The position numbers and the translations under genes were made by a program. A stretch of DNA of 64,000 nt, from NCBI RefSeq assembly GCF_002879885.1, contig NZ_PNYA01000032.1, positions 1 to 64,000 on the forward strand. Reading direction: 5' to 3'. Of the stretch, positions 1-8,873 are shown one piece after another. Under the pieces are notes generated by a model. The model saw only the letters and a program-made list of their open reading frames with translations. It made no database searches and was not told the DNA's origin. How positions within the stretch are numbered: position 1 is the stretch's first letter; each line of letters opens with the position of its first letter. The stretch comes from Trinickia dabaoshanensis. Lineage in GTDB: Bacteria; Pseudomonadota; Gammaproteobacteria; Burkholderiales; Burkholderiaceae.

Positions 1-45
1 ATAAAGAACCTGCCCATTGTCCAAAACGATCGGCGCCAGCCCCAT
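1..45 (-). CDS. 5' end of an unidentified gene cut by the window edge
   Basis: Only the first 15 codons are present (MGLAPIVLDNGQVLY), so no family can be assigned. The start is supported by a strong ribosome binding site: the minus strand reads GGAGG five bases before the ATG. The gene runs leftward out of the window. It shares about 155 bases of upstream DNA with the 3' end of the first LuxR-type gene. It does not look like the start of a LuxI-type synthase, but 15 residues cannot settle that. Confidence 0.5.
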   Translation of the reverse strand, partial: MGLAPIVLDNGQVLY

Positions 46-200
46 TACGACCTCCGAATCTCAGCGAATCAAAAATGTAGAAAAAATTGATCCCAAGCTT
101 AAGATTCGAGAATATGTTACGGATATATTTCAATCCATGGGACTCTTCCGTAGTCTTTGATCACCGCTGCGAGAAAATCGATCGCCCTCCTACGCAACGT

Positions 201-1175
201 TTAGCCGAGCGCCATTGCGCCCGCCAGATAAGCGAGCTGAATCCGATTGGCGGCGCCATATCGCCGGCGCAGCATGCGCAAGTGGTAGTCCACGTTGTGC
301 GCCGTGGTCTGCAGCCGCTGCGCAATCTGCTTATCGGAAAGACCGCTCCCAAGGCAGGTCAGAATGCGCAGTTGCATCTCCGACAATTCGTCCTGCTGAC
401 CGTTATTCACCGGTTCCGACATTGCGCGATGCAAGGACAGGCCGAGCGTCAGCGCCTGCGTCAGCACGTTGCAATCGATCCAATCGCGGCTGACGGTACC
501 CGCGGCGAGACTGACGACCGCGCGCAGCCCACTCGGAACGATCGTGATGCCGAACATCACGCCGCTACGAATATCGTCCTCCTCGAGCGCTTGGAAGAGC
601 CCACGCAGCGCATGCGGCGCGCCCTCGCGCCGCCATGCCTGCACGAGCCACTGCATATCCCACGCGAGCGGAGCGTTCGAACACAACACCGAAGCCAGAC
701 GCGGATCGTGCATGTGATAGCCCGCATCGAAATACTCGACGCCGAAATGACGCCGCGTATTGGACTCGATCGCCCACGAACGGCCGAAGGGCTCGTCGCC
801 GGGCCGCACCGTCATATAGGCCAATTCGCGAAAGCCGATTACGCTCAGCATGCCGCGCACCAGGCGCATCCGCTCCTCCGAGTCCCGCACCGCCAAGAGG
901 TCGGACGCGATCCGCATGTCGCCTCCCGGCGCGTGCACGTGCGCGCTCACGACCGGCTCGGCCGATTCCGCCGCCACCGGCTCGGTGCGCGCAACACCAC
1001 GGGCGGAAGGCCCGACGGCCGGCATCGCCACTTGGGAAGTTTTTCTGATCGTCCGAGCACCGCTTACCACTTTCCGTCCCCCATGCAGTTCGTTTGCCTC
1101 GCGCTGCATCGCCTCGAGCGGCGCAGGCTCGATATCGAAAGAGTCGTCGAAGCAATCCACTGCAGGCCCATCCAT
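201..1175 (-). CDS. LuxR-type regulator 1 (autoinducer-binding-like domain + LuxR HTH)
   Basis: A predicted cytoplasmic transcription factor of 324 aa. A poorly conserved N-terminal stretch of about 80 residues is followed by an autoinducer-binding-like domain (VEYFDAGYHMHDPR, then LAWDMQW). A GerE/LuxR helix-turn-helix ends the protein (LSDKQIAQRLQTTAHNVDYH). I chose the ATG at 1175, which has GGAG four bases ahead; an upstream in-frame TTG at 1205 lacks such a site. In the TraR numbering used for the family, the ligand-pocket Trp57 position is Phe here, while Tyr61, Asp70, Pro71 and Trp85 are kept. It is divergent from LuxR-type gene 2 and lies upstream of the pilus operon. No cognate synthase is visible, so it is best described as a LuxR solo with unknown ligand. 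Confidence 0.88.
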   Translation of the reverse strand: MDGPAVDCFDDSFDIEPAPLEAMQREANELHGGRKVVSGARTIRKTSQVAMPAVGPSARGVARTEPVAAESAEPVVSAHVHAPGGDMRIASDLLAVRDSEERMRLVRGMLSVIGFRELAYMTVRPGDEPFGRSWAIESNTRRHFGVEYFDAGYHMHDPRLASVLCSNAPLAWDMQWLVQAWRREGAPHALRGLFQALEEDDIRSGVMFGITIVPSGLRAVVSLAAGTVSRDWIDCNVLTQALTLGLSLHRAMSEPVNNGQQDELSEMQLRILTCLGSGLSDKQIAQRLQTTAHNVDYHLRMLRRRYGAANRIQLAYLAGAMALG

Positions 1176-1283
1176 CTCTCTCTCCGCGAACGACGTGAAC
1201 GACAAATCGGCTACGAGGCACGGGCGCAGCCCGCTCGTGGTGCTCCTCGTTGGATGATCGCGCGAGGCGCCCGCTCATCGATG

Positions 1284-1295
1284 ACGGAATTCCGT
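1284..1295. promoter_or_regulatory. 12-bp perfect palindrome between divergent luxR genes
   Basis: ACGGAATTCCGT is a perfect inverted repeat in the 258-bp gap between two divergent LuxR-type genes. Its position fits an operator for one of the dimeric regulators, but it does not match the classical lux box and this role is inferred. Confidence 0.35.
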
Positions 1296-1434
1296 AGTGC
1301 ATTTCCCCACGCGCCGCCGAATTCGCATTTTGACTACTGATTTCCTCAAAGCGCGCGAGCACCCCCCGCGGCGATACTTCTATCAAGCGCGAATGCGGGT
1401 GCGAGAAAGGCAAGGTTCACCGCGAGGAACATTC

Positions 1435-2319
1435 ATGAGTCACTACATAGGCGAAGCCGATCGCGAGTCGTCCGACCTCGTGACATTCAGCGACGCCGAT
1501 CTGGTGCGAGTCGATACCGCGCGCACGAATGACGAACAATCGAGCCGGCCCCCGGGCGGACTCGCTGACGAATTGGCCTCGGCCGATGGCACCGAAGCCC
1601 GTCAACGTCTGATGCGCGGCGCCTTGCGCGCCGCGGGCTTCGATACGCTTTGCTATGTCCGTGCCACACGCATCGGCGAGACCTTCAGGCGGCTCGCTTA
1701 CTACGAGACCTATTGCCCACCGCTCTGGGCCGCGCGCTATTTGCGCGAGCGATTCTTCGATGTCGATGCGCGGCTCGCGTTTTCGAGCCGCCATGAATGG
1801 CCCCTGCTCTGGGACCTGCAAACGATCGCGCTTACTCCGCCCTCGACAGCCGCTCCGGGCACGGCTTCGGCATCGGCGCAGCAGCCGGCCAAGCGGTTCG
1901 CGCACGCCGAACGTCTGCGCTGCGCCGCGGACGCGGCAGGCATGCTGTCCGGCGTCTCGTTCGGTCTCGCCGCGCCCGGTGCGTTCGAAACGGCCATCGT
2001 GATTTTCGCGTCATCGCGCCCTTCCAGGGACCGGATACTCGATACCGCGGTCGGTCACGCTTATGCGATCGGCGTGGGGTTGCACGAATTTCTTCTGTCG
2101 CGCTCGGTCCATCTCCATAGGCCGAATCACGCGGGTCACCTCAGTCCGATGCACCGCAAGATCCTCGAGCTGCTCACGCTCGGCCTGAACGACAAAGACA
2201 TTTCAGAACGGCTCGCCACGTCGCCTCACAACGTCGACTATTACTTGCGCCAATTGAAGAAGATGTACAACGCGGTCAACCGCGTACAGCTCGCCTACAT
2301 CGCAGGCCGCGTGCTTTGA
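1435..2319 (+). CDS. LuxR-type regulator 2 (autoinducer-binding-like domain + LuxR HTH)
   Basis: A 294-aa LuxR-family regulator. The start at 1435 is chosen because GAGGAA lies six bases upstream; the open frame extends further 5' but without family similarity. The ligand-binding-like domain carries WAARYLRERFFDVDARLAF followed by WPLLWD: Trp57, Tyr61, Asp70 and Trp85 (TraR numbering) are kept and Pro71 is Ala. The C-terminal HTH reads LNDKDISERLATSPHNVDYY. It is clearly paralogous to LuxR-type gene 4 on the far side of the tad operon, with long shared stretches in both domains. It is the last gene before the flp promoter, so it is a good candidate regulator of the pilus genes; this is inference from position. 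Confidence 0.9.
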   Translation: MSHYIGEADRESSDLVTFSDADLVRVDTARTNDEQSSRPPGGLADELASADGTEARQRLMRGALRAAGFDTLCYVRATRIGETFRRLAYYETYCPPLWAARYLRERFFDVDARLAFSSRHEWPLLWDLQTIALTPPSTAAPGTASASAQQPAKRFAHAERLRCAADAAGMLSGVSFGLAAPGAFETAIVIFASSRPSRDRILDTAVGHAYAIGVGLHEFLLSRSVHLHRPNHAGHLSPMHRKILELLTLGLNDKDISERLATSPHNVDYYLRQLKKMYNAVNRVQLAYIAGRVL

Positions 2320-2415
2320 AATCGCGGCCCCGCTCGGCACGCATCACGAGCGCGAATTCGTAGTTCGCATCGCCTAGCCGGTGCGCAATCGATCGAAGTC
2401 TACGTAATGCCGGAA

Positions 2416-2445
2416 TTGAACGGGTCACATCGGCCTCGGTATAGT
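2416..2445 (+). promoter_or_regulatory. Putative sigma-70 promoter of the flp/tad operon
   Basis: TTGAAC (2416-2421) and TATAGT (2440-2445) are separated by 18 bases, close to the sigma-70 consensus. They lie about 125 bases upstream of the flp start, leaving a moderately long 5' leader. Confidence 0.5.
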
Positions 2446-2532
2446 GGAATCGCAGACCAAAGCAGCAACCGAAGCAACAGAATCGAAGAACGAGTGGCCG
2501 TCATCGACAAGACCACGCCACGAATCAAATAC

Positions 2533-2542
2533 GTAGTACTAC
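2533..2542. promoter_or_regulatory. 10-bp palindrome in the flp leader
   Basis: GTAGTACTAC is a perfect palindrome about 30 bases before the flp start and downstream of the predicted promoter. It could be a protein-binding site acting as a roadblock, or chance. Confidence 0.25.
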
Positions 2543-2570
2543 TAATCAAATCAATGAGTCGGGGTTTCTC

Positions 2571-2765
2571 ATGTTCTCTCTCCTGAAAACCGTCGCGCGC
2601 GACGACCGGGGTGTCAGCTCGATGGAATATGCCGTTCTCGCAGGCATCGTCGTGGTGGCCGTCGTCGCCGCCGGGGTGCTTCTTCAAGACGGGCAAACCG
2701 GCATTCCGGGCTTGTTCTCTCAGCTTCTCACGAAGATTCAAAACCAAATCAATCCGCCTGCGTAA
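2571..2765 (+). CDS. flp: Flp-type major pilin precursor
   Basis: A 64-aa type IVb prepilin, the subunit of the Tad pilus fibre. It has a short basic leader (MFSLLKTVARDDRG) followed by the prepilin peptidase site G|VSSMEYAVLAG. The Glu at +5 and Tyr at +6 of the mature protein are the Flp hallmarks, and a hydrophobic helix (IVVVAVVAAGVLL) follows. Cleavage would leave a 50-residue mature pilin. Its likely processing enzyme, CpaA, is the next gene. It is the first gene of the operon, behind a recognisable promoter. Confidence 0.95.
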   Translation: MFSLLKTVARDDRGVSSMEYAVLAGIVVVAVVAAGVLLQDGQTGIPGLFSQLLTKIQNQINPPA

Positions 2766-2822
2766 CGGCTCAGCACGAGCGTTTTTGGCGTTCCTCACGG
2801 AACGCCGCGCTCGATCGCCATC

Positions 2823-3296
2823 ATGCCGAATGCGATTTGCTATATCGCAGGGGTCTTGCTGCTCGCGTTGTCGTGGACCGATCTGCGTGACCGGCGTTTG
2901 CCCGATCCGCTCGTCGCGGCTTTCGGCTCGCTGTATCTCGTGCACGCTTGGCTCATTGCCATGCCATGGGATGTCGTTGCGCAACACGTTCTGACCGCGT
3001 GCGTTTGCTTTGCGATCGGCGCGTGCCTGCACGTGGCGGGGCAGTTGGGCGGCGGTGACGTGAAGCTCGCGAGCATGCTGCTGCTGTGGGTCGGCGCACG
3101 TGCCGCGTGCCCGACGCTCGCGCTCGTCTCGCTCTGCGGTCTCCCGCTGTTGCTCATCGGCGTTGCGGCGGATCGGCTCGTGCCGGCCTCGACATTCGGA
3201 CATTGGTGCTCGGCCAAGCGCGGCCTGCCGTATGGCGTTCCACTTGCCATCGCGGGCTGGTTCGCCCTACTGCCTCACACGCTCATCAACGGATAA
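2823..3296 (+). CDS. cpaA: Prepilin peptidase CpaA/TadV
   Basis: A 157-aa inner-membrane aspartic peptidase of the A24 family, which removes the leader from Flp and the TadE/TadF pseudopilins. Both catalytic Asp motifs are visible: one in WTDLRDRRLPD near residue 20 and the second in GGGDVKLAS near residue 80. Several hydrophobic helices are present. It lacks the N-terminal methylase domain of PilD, as is normal for the Tad branch. It sits 57 bases after flp. Confidence 0.93.
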   Translation: MPNAICYIAGVLLLALSWTDLRDRRLPDPLVAAFGSLYLVHAWLIAMPWDVVAQHVLTACVCFAIGACLHVAGQLGGGDVKLASMLLLWVGARAACPTLALVSLCGLPLLLIGVAADRLVPASTFGHWCSAKRGLPYGVPLAIAGWFALLPHTLING

Positions 3297-3314
3297 AACC
3301 ATGCGGACATCGTC

Positions 3315-4301
3315 ATGTCGAGCACAGTGAAACTCGCACTGCTCGTGGGTGTTGCCATCGTCGCCGCGCTGATCTTGCGCATGCTGTTCATCGCAGCGTC
3401 CGCGCACACGTCGTCTGCCTCCGTGCAGCGGGTCAGAATCGCCGCGAGCGATTTGCCTCCCGGCTTGCTGCTGCGCGACAGCGACCTCGCCTGGAAAGAC
3501 ATGTCCTCGGGACGCGCGCCCGTCGGCGCCGTCCTGCAAAACGACCCGGCCACCCCCGATGTCGCCGGTGCCGTCGTTCTGCACGCCGTGACCGCCGGCG
3601 CCATCGTGACCTCGCGCGACGTCGTGTTTCCGAATGCCCCGGGCTTTCTCGCGGCCGCGCTCAAGCCCGATATGCGCGCCATCTCCGTGGCTATCGACGA
3701 TGTCTCCGGCAACGCGGGCCTCATTCAGCCCGGCGACTACGTCGACCTCATCCTCACGCAAAATCTGAACGGCAAGACCGATTCGCCGCGCTTGTCGGTA
3801 TCGAGCGAGACCGTCGTCAATCACGTTCGCGTGCTCGCCGTCGGCAGCGAATTCACCCGCCCCAAGGGCGATACGACACAAGGCGGCACCGCCCACGCCC
3901 GCACCGTGACGCTCGAAGTGGATCCGCGCACGGCAGAGGTCGTCGCGATTGCCGCGCGCCTCGGCACGCTTTCGCTCGCGTTGCGCAGCTTCGCCACGCT
4001 CGTTCATTCGACGCCGGGCGCGCAACCACCGGCCGAAGCCACCCCGGAGAACACACCGCCGATCTGGGCAGGCGACGTCTCGCGCGCCGTGCGCGCGCTG
4101 CCCGCGATCGAGAAAGGCGGGATGCCGCGCGCCCCGCAAGCGCCCGCGGTCCTCGTCTATCGCGGCTCGAGCAAAAGCGATCAGGAGGCCGAAGTATCGC
4201 CCGCCCAAGCAGGCGCCGCACCCTACGCCGCGCCTGCGCCATCCGCACCGGGCCTGCCGCCTATCGCTTCTCCCGCCGGACCTTCAGCCTCGAACCCATG
4301 A
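3315..4301 (+). CDS. cpaB: Pilus assembly protein CpaB/RcpC
   Basis: A 328-aa periplasmic component of the Tad machine, thought in this family to work with the secretin. An N-terminal membrane anchor (LALLVGVAIVAALILRMLF) is followed by a SAF-type domain (RVRIAASDLPPGLLLRDSDL) and the RcpC region (ISVAIDDVSGNAGLIQPGDY). The last 80 residues are rich in Pro and Ala and probably disordered. Its stop overlaps the next start as ATGA. Confidence 0.92.
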   Translation: MSSTVKLALLVGVAIVAALILRMLFIAASAHTSSASVQRVRIAASDLPPGLLLRDSDLAWKDMSSGRAPVGAVLQNDPATPDVAGAVVLHAVTAGAIVTSRDVVFPNAPGFLAAALKPDMRAISVAIDDVSGNAGLIQPGDYVDLILTQNLNGKTDSPRLSVSSETVVNHVRVLAVGSEFTRPKGDTTQGGTAHARTVTLEVDPRTAEVVAIAARLGTLSLALRSFATLVHSTPGAQPPAEATPENTPPIWAGDVSRAVRALPAIEKGGMPRAPQAPAVLVYRGSSKSDQEAEVSPAQAGAAPYAAPAPSAPGLPPIASPAGPSASNP

Positions 4302-5719
4302 CAGCCGCCCTCCTCGCGCACGACTCCCGGCGCCCGCCCCCTGCCGCCCCGCGCCTCGGGCTCGGCCGGCGCCTTGCTCGCCTGTTCGCCATCGCTTGCA
4401 CCGCGCTGGCGGCCCTCCTCGCCATGCGGCCGGTTCAGGCACTCGAGCCGTTGCGAATCGCATCGGGCTCCGGCGAAGTGGTCCAGCTCGGGCAAGCGGC
4501 CGTCGCCGTCTTCGTCGCCGACCCGGACGTCGCCGACATCCACGTGCCGACACCGAACTCGGTGTTCGTCGTGGGCAAGAAAGAAGGCCGCACGACGCTC
4601 TTTGCGCTCGGACCGAACAACCGTGTCATCCTGCGCCGCGCGGTCGTCGTGCAGCGCGATCTCGAAGCGCTCGACGGCCTGCTGCGGCAGCGCTTTGCGC
4701 ATCTATCGCTGAAGCTCGCGTCGGCGCCGGGCTCGCTGATGATCTCGGGCGCCGTCAACTCGCCCGCGGAAGTGGACGCAATCACGCAGACCTTGACGCC
4801 CGCGCTGCGCGAGAAGGAAACGTTGATCAATCATTTGACGGTCAAGCAGCCGACGCAGGTGTATTTGCGTGTGCGCATCGTCGAAATCGACCGCAACGCC
4901 ACGCAGCAACTCGGCGTGAACTGGTCCGCGGTCGGCAGCATCGGCAACTTCGTGGTCGGTCTGTTGAGCGGCCGCGAAATCGTGAACCCGACGCAAGGCT
5001 TCTATGAGTTGCCGCCGTCGGCCGCGACGGGCGTGCTGACAGGCTTCAGAACCGCCCACTCGTCCGTTCAGAACGTGATCGACGCGCTCGACCAGGATGG
5101 CTTGCTGACCGTGCTCGCCGAACCGAACTTGACGGTACTGTCGGGGCAAACCGCAAGCTTTCTCGCGGGCGGCGAATTCCCGATCCCCGTGGCCCAGCAA
5201 CAGAACACGGTCACGATCGCGTTCAAACAGTTCGGCGTCTCCCTGGCCTTCACGCCCACCGTGCTCGACGACAATCGCATCAGCATGAAGGTGCGCCCCG
5301 AAGTCAGCGAGATCGACACGACCAACGCCGTGACGACCAATTCGCTCAGCGTGCCGGGCCTCTCGGTACGGCGCGTCGAAACCACGGTCGAACTCTCGAG
5401 CGGCCAGAGCTTCGCCATCGGCGGACTGCTGCAGAACGAAACGCGCGACATCGTTTCGCAACTGCCGGGCCTCGGCAAGCTTCCGATCCTCGGCCGCCTG
5501 TTTTCGTCGAAGAACTACCAGAACAACAAGACCGAGCTCGTCGTCATCGCCACGCCCTACCTCGTGCATCCGGCCAATGCGGCGCAAATCGTCAGTGCCG
5601 AGGACAGCGTCATGACACCGAGTTCCGACATCGAAACCATTTTGCAGCGAAAAACCGGGCTCGATCCGCTCGACGGATCGACGCCGCGTCTCGTCGGCAC
5701 AGCCGGCTTCGTCTACTGA
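4298..5719 (+). CDS. cpaC: Tad secretin CpaC/RcpA
   Basis: A 473-aa outer-membrane secretin that forms the exit channel for the Flp pilus. An arginine-rich N-terminus leads into a hydrophobic signal peptide ending around RPVQA. Next come the N-terminal pilus-secretin domain (VVQLGQAAVAVFVADPDVAD), a BON-like section and the C-terminal secretin domain (VLAEPNLTVLSGQTASFLAG; LPGLGKLPILGRLFSS). The start is the ATG overlapping the cpaB stop; the frame stays open much further upstream, but only as a shadow of cpaB. Confidence 0.94.
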   Translation: MTAALLAHDSRRPPPAAPRLGLGRRLARLFAIACTALAALLAMRPVQALEPLRIASGSGEVVQLGQAAVAVFVADPDVADIHVPTPNSVFVVGKKEGRTTLFALGPNNRVILRRAVVVQRDLEALDGLLRQRFAHLSLKLASAPGSLMISGAVNSPAEVDAITQTLTPALREKETLINHLTVKQPTQVYLRVRIVEIDRNATQQLGVNWSAVGSIGNFVVGLLSGREIVNPTQGFYELPPSAATGVLTGFRTAHSSVQNVIDALDQDGLLTVLAEPNLTVLSGQTASFLAGGEFPIPVAQQQNTVTIAFKQFGVSLAFTPTVLDDNRISMKVRPEVSEIDTTNAVTTNSLSVPGLSVRRVETTVELSSGQSFAIGGLLQNETRDIVSQLPGLGKLPILGRLFSSKNYQNNKTELVVIATPYLVHPANAAQIVSAEDSVMTPSSDIETILQRKTGLDPLDGSTPRLVGTAGFVY

Positions 5720-5728
5720 GGAGGGACG

Positions 5729-6133
5729 ATGCTCACCACCTGGATTCGATCGGCGGCGCCGCTCATCGCGCTGTTCACCGCGCTGCTCGGCGGCTGCATG
5801 TCGACGCCGCCGCGACTGGGCCTGCCCGATGCGTCCGTCATCCGCCTGCGCGACGGTCACGCCGTGCCCCCCGATTGCGCGCTGCTCGTCGAGCATTCCG
5901 ACTTCCGCGACGCGGGCGCGGCACGCCCCGACATCGCGTTTGGCTGCGCCACCTATACGAACCTCGCGGTGATGCTCGCGCGTGGGTCGGACCTGACGGA
6001 CCCGGTGCCGTTCGGCGGCGCCGATGCCGGTGTCGCGGGCGATGCCGTTCGCCGCTACGAGACCGGCAAGGTGACGCCGCTGCAAAGCAGCAGCACGTCC
6101 AGCGTCGATCCGTCGTCGAACGGCAACAAGTGA
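5729..6133 (+). CDS. Short CpaD-like pilus assembly lipoprotein
   Basis: A 134-aa predicted outer-membrane lipoprotein with a signal peptide and lipobox (LLGGC, Cys near residue 23). The motif FGCATYTNLAVMLARGSDL is what CpaD-family proteins carry around their conserved GCA block. It is shorter than many CpaD proteins and may represent only the core. Placement between the secretin and cpaE genes is where cpaD normally sits. It probably helps to localise or stabilise the secretin; that role is inferred. Confidence 0.8.
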   Translation: MLTTWIRSAAPLIALFTALLGGCMSTPPRLGLPDASVIRLRDGHAVPPDCALLVEHSDFRDAGAARPDIAFGCATYTNLAVMLARGSDLTDPVPFGGADAGVAGDAVRRYETGKVTPLQSSSTSSVDPSSNGNK

Positions 6134-6147
6134 GACGGTCACTCGAT

Positions 6148-7362
6148 ATGAACTCCTTGCTCAAACTGGCCAGCGCACAACGCAAGAGCAGCCTTTCCGC
6201 GAACTTCGTCGCGTTCGTCGGGGATCGCAACAGCGAAGACTTGATGCAGCGCTTCGCCCAAGAACAGAACATCGCCCACGCCTATGTTCAAACGGGCGGT
6301 ATCGACGAAGCAATCGAGCACGTCTCGAAGATGCAACGTTCGCCCGCCCAGCTCGTCGTCGATGTCTCGGCGGTAGCCATGCCGCTGTCGGAGCTCGCGC
6401 GGCTTGCCGCGGTTTGCGAGCCGTCGGTGCAAGTGATCGTCGTCGGCGCCGCGAACGACGTCGGTCTCTTTCGCAATCTGCTCGAAATCGGCGTACAGGA
6501 CTATCTCGTCAAGCCGCTCACGATCGAGCTGCTGCGCCGCGCGATCGGGTCGGGCCGCGATGCTCAGCCGCTACGCCAGTCGCGCACCGGCAAAGCCATC
6601 GGATTCGCGGGTACCCGTGGCGGCGTCGGCGTCACGACGGTCGCCACGCACCTTGCGCACCATCTCGCGAACGCCGGCCGCCGCATTGCGCTCGTCGACC
6701 TCAACCTGCACGGCGGCGCCGCGAACTCGATGCTGGGCCTGAAAAGCAATAACGGGCTGATCGACGTGCTGCGCGATGCCGACCGCCTCGATCAGCAATT
6801 CGTCGAGCGCTCGCTGGTCGCACGCGGCAACCGCTTGTTCGTCCTGTCGGCAGAGCTGCCCTACGGCGAGCCGCTGCGCGTGCCGGACGGCGCGCTCGGC
6901 GAAGTGCTCGAGCGGCTCAAGCCTCACTTCCACTACATCTTGCTCGATATTCCGGGACAAGGCCACGCGCTGGCCGACGCCGGGATCGGCGAGGCGCAGG
7001 TCCTCTATCTCGTGGCCGATCCCTCGATTCACTCGGCACGCGAAGTCCTACGCCTGACACGCCACATCGACAACCGGGAAAAACCACCCTCGACATCCGT
7101 GATCCTGAATTCGCCCAACGCGGCGACAAGCGGCCGCCTGAAGACGGGCGACTTCGTGGGCGCGATCCACCGTCAAGTCTTGCTCGAATTGCCTTTCGAC
7201 GGCGCCGCGTTGGCAACGGCCGAGAACCTCGGCGAACCGGCCCCGCCGGGCAAGTCCCGCTATCGCGATGCGATCGCCGCGCTCGCAGACAGTCTCAGCG
7301 GCCGACCGCTGGCGGCGTCCAGCGCGTGGTACGCCAGGTTGTTATCGAAACGGAGCACATGA
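6148..7362 (+). CDS. cpaE: Pilus assembly ATPase-like protein CpaE/TadZ
   Basis: A 404-aa protein of the TadZ/CpaE family, which directs Tad machines to the cell pole. The N-terminal part is receiver-like and lacks a clear phospho-Asp site. The C-terminal part is ParA/MinD-like, with GTRGGVGVTTVATHLAHHLA where the usual Walker Lys is replaced by Val, and ALVDLNLHGG for the second motif. Atypical Walker A sequences are usual in this family, so this is not a broken gene. The start at 6148 follows the lipoprotein stop by 14 bases. The end overlaps cpaF. Confidence 0.92.
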   Translation: MNSLLKLASAQRKSSLSANFVAFVGDRNSEDLMQRFAQEQNIAHAYVQTGGIDEAIEHVSKMQRSPAQLVVDVSAVAMPLSELARLAAVCEPSVQVIVVGAANDVGLFRNLLEIGVQDYLVKPLTIELLRRAIGSGRDAQPLRQSRTGKAIGFAGTRGGVGVTTVATHLAHHLANAGRRIALVDLNLHGGAANSMLGLKSNNGLIDVLRDADRLDQQFVERSLVARGNRLFVLSAELPYGEPLRVPDGALGEVLERLKPHFHYILLDIPGQGHALADAGIGEAQVLYLVADPSIHSAREVLRLTRHIDNREKPPSTSVILNSPNAATSGRLKTGDFVGAIHRQVLLELPFDGAALATAENLGEPAPPGKSRYRDAIAALADSLSGRPLAASSAWYARLLSKRST

Positions 7363-8873
7363 TGTTCGGTCAGAAAAAGACGGCATGGCGGGCCGAGCCC
7401 GCCGAGGCAAGGACGCTCGAGCATGTGCCCGTCTCGTTCGATGCGAACCCGGCGTCCCCTTATGTCGACGAGACGGCCGGGGTAGACCTCGATCCCGCCT
7501 CCGACGCCTCGCCCGCCTCGAGGCTGCCGAAGGGTAACCGCGAAAGCGCTTCCCGAGATCGCCCGTCTTCGCCGGATAAGAGTCCCGCCGTCGGCAGCGC
7601 GAATGCCGGCACGTTGATTCGTTCCGACGGCTTTCGCATCATCCGCTCGCTCGTCCTTGCGTCGATGAACGTCTCGGCCGCGGTGATGCGCACGCGTGAG
7701 CACGTGCAGGCGGAAATCACCCGGTTGGCCGCCGAAATCGTCGAACGGGAGCGCCTGAAGCTTACGCAGTCAGAGCTCGCGCAAGCCGTCGACGAGATCC
7801 TCAACGACATGTTCGGCGTCGGCCCCATCGAGCCGCTGCTGACCGACGATTCCGTCACCGATATCCTCGTCAACGGAGCGGATCAGGTGTATGTCGAGCG
7901 TTGCGGCCGGCTGGAGCTGACAACGCTGAAGTTTCGCGACAACGCACACGTGGTGAACGTCGCGCAGCGCATTGCGGCGTCGGTGGGACGGCGTGTCGAC
8001 GAGAGCAGTCCGATGGTCGATGCGCGCCTCGCCGACGGCAGCCGAGTCAACGTCGTGTTGCCGCCGCTCGCGCTCAAAGGCGCATGCATCGCGATTCGCA
8101 AATTCGCCAAGCGCGACATCACGCTCACGCGCATGACGACGCAAGGCACGCTGTCCGCGCCGATGGCGCGCGTGCTCGAAATTGCCAGTGCGTGCCGCCT
8201 GAACATCGTCATCTCGGGCGGCACCGGCTCGGGCAAGACAACACTGCTCAATGCCATGTCGCACTACATCGATGCGCGCGAGCGCGTCGTGACGATCGAA
8301 GACGCGGCCGAACTGCAGCTTCAGCAGCCCCACGTGGTGAGCCTCGAAACCCGCCCGGAAAACGCCGAAGGGCTCGGCGCCGTCACGCAGCGCGATCTCG
8401 TCCGCAACGCGCTGCGGATGCGCCCGGACCGCATCATCCTCGGCGAAACGCGCGGCGCGGAAGCGTTCGACGTGCTGCAGGCGATGAACACCGGCCACGA
8501 CGGTTCGATGACGACCGTACACGCGAACACGCCGCGCGATGCGATTACGCGGCTCGAAAGCATGGTGATCATGGCCAACGGAAACTTGCCGTTGGTGTCC
8601 ATCCGCAGGCAGATCGCGAGCGCCGTTCAATTGATCGTGCAAACCGAGCGCATGCGCGATGGCATGAGACGCGTCACCCACATTACCGAGATCGTCGGTC
8701 TCGAAGGCGAAGTGATTCTGACTCAGGATTTGTTCACGTTCGAATACGACGATACGCATGCCGTCGAGGAGATCAAAGGCCGGTTCGTCGGTTCGGCGCT
8801 GCGCCCGAATTTTTCCGCGCGTGCCGCTCATTTCGGCCTCGAAGAAGGCCTCAAGAAAGCGATTCATTCATGA
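7362..8873 (+). CDS. cpaF: Tad secretion ATPase CpaF/TadA
   Basis: A 503-aa type II/IV secretion-type ATPase that powers Flp pilus assembly. It has a variable acidic N-terminal 80 residues, then the N-terminal domain ([20 protein letters not shown]). Walker A is [15 protein letters not shown] with Lys near residue 292, and the Asp box/Walker B region includes [19 protein letters not shown] with the His-box [11 protein letters not shown]. Two adjacent ATGs exist (7359 and 7362); GGAG at 7352-7355 is better spaced for the second. The gene overlaps cpaE and tadB, which suggests coupled translation. Confidence 0.95.
   Translation: MFGQKKTAWRAEPAEARTLEHVPVSFDANPASPYVDETAGVDLDPASDASPASRLPKGNRESASRDRPSSPDKSPAVGSANAGTLIRSDGFRIIRSLVLASMNVSAAVMRTREHVQAEITRLAAEIVERERLKLTQSELAQAVDEILNDMFGVGPIEPLLTDDSVTDILVNGADQVYVERCGRLELTTLKFRDNAHVVNVAQRIAASVGRRVDESSPMVDARLADGSRVNVVLPPLALKGACIAIRKFAKRDITLTRMTTQGTLSAPMARVLEIASACRLNIVISGGTGSGKTTLLNAMSHYIDARERVVTIEDAAELQLQQPHVVSLETRPENAEGLGAVTQRDLVRNALRMRPDRIILGETRGAEAFDVLQAMNTGHDGSMTTVHANTPRDAITRLESMVIMANGNLPLVSIRRQIASAVQLIVQTERMRDGMRRVTHITEIVGLEGEVILTQDLFTFEYDDTHAVEEIKGRFVGSALRPNFSARAAHFGLEEGLKKAIHS

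Noticed and set aside
1-45. Left-edge gene considered as a luxI-type synthase
   Set aside because: The 15 visible residues lack any LuxI feature; no claim can be made.
87-1340. Long plus-strand open frame of 417 codons
   Set aside because: It is antisense to LuxR-type gene 1, has no recognisable domain and is a GC-bias shadow.
3086-4297. In-frame 5' extension of the cpaC reading frame
   Set aside because: These codons lie in another frame of cpaA and cpaB and are Arg-rich shadow sequence; the signal peptide begins at 4298.
6148-7362. CpaE lacks the Walker A lysine, suggesting a broken ATPase
   Set aside because: TadZ/CpaE proteins commonly have atypical Walker A motifs; the gene is full length and in operon context.
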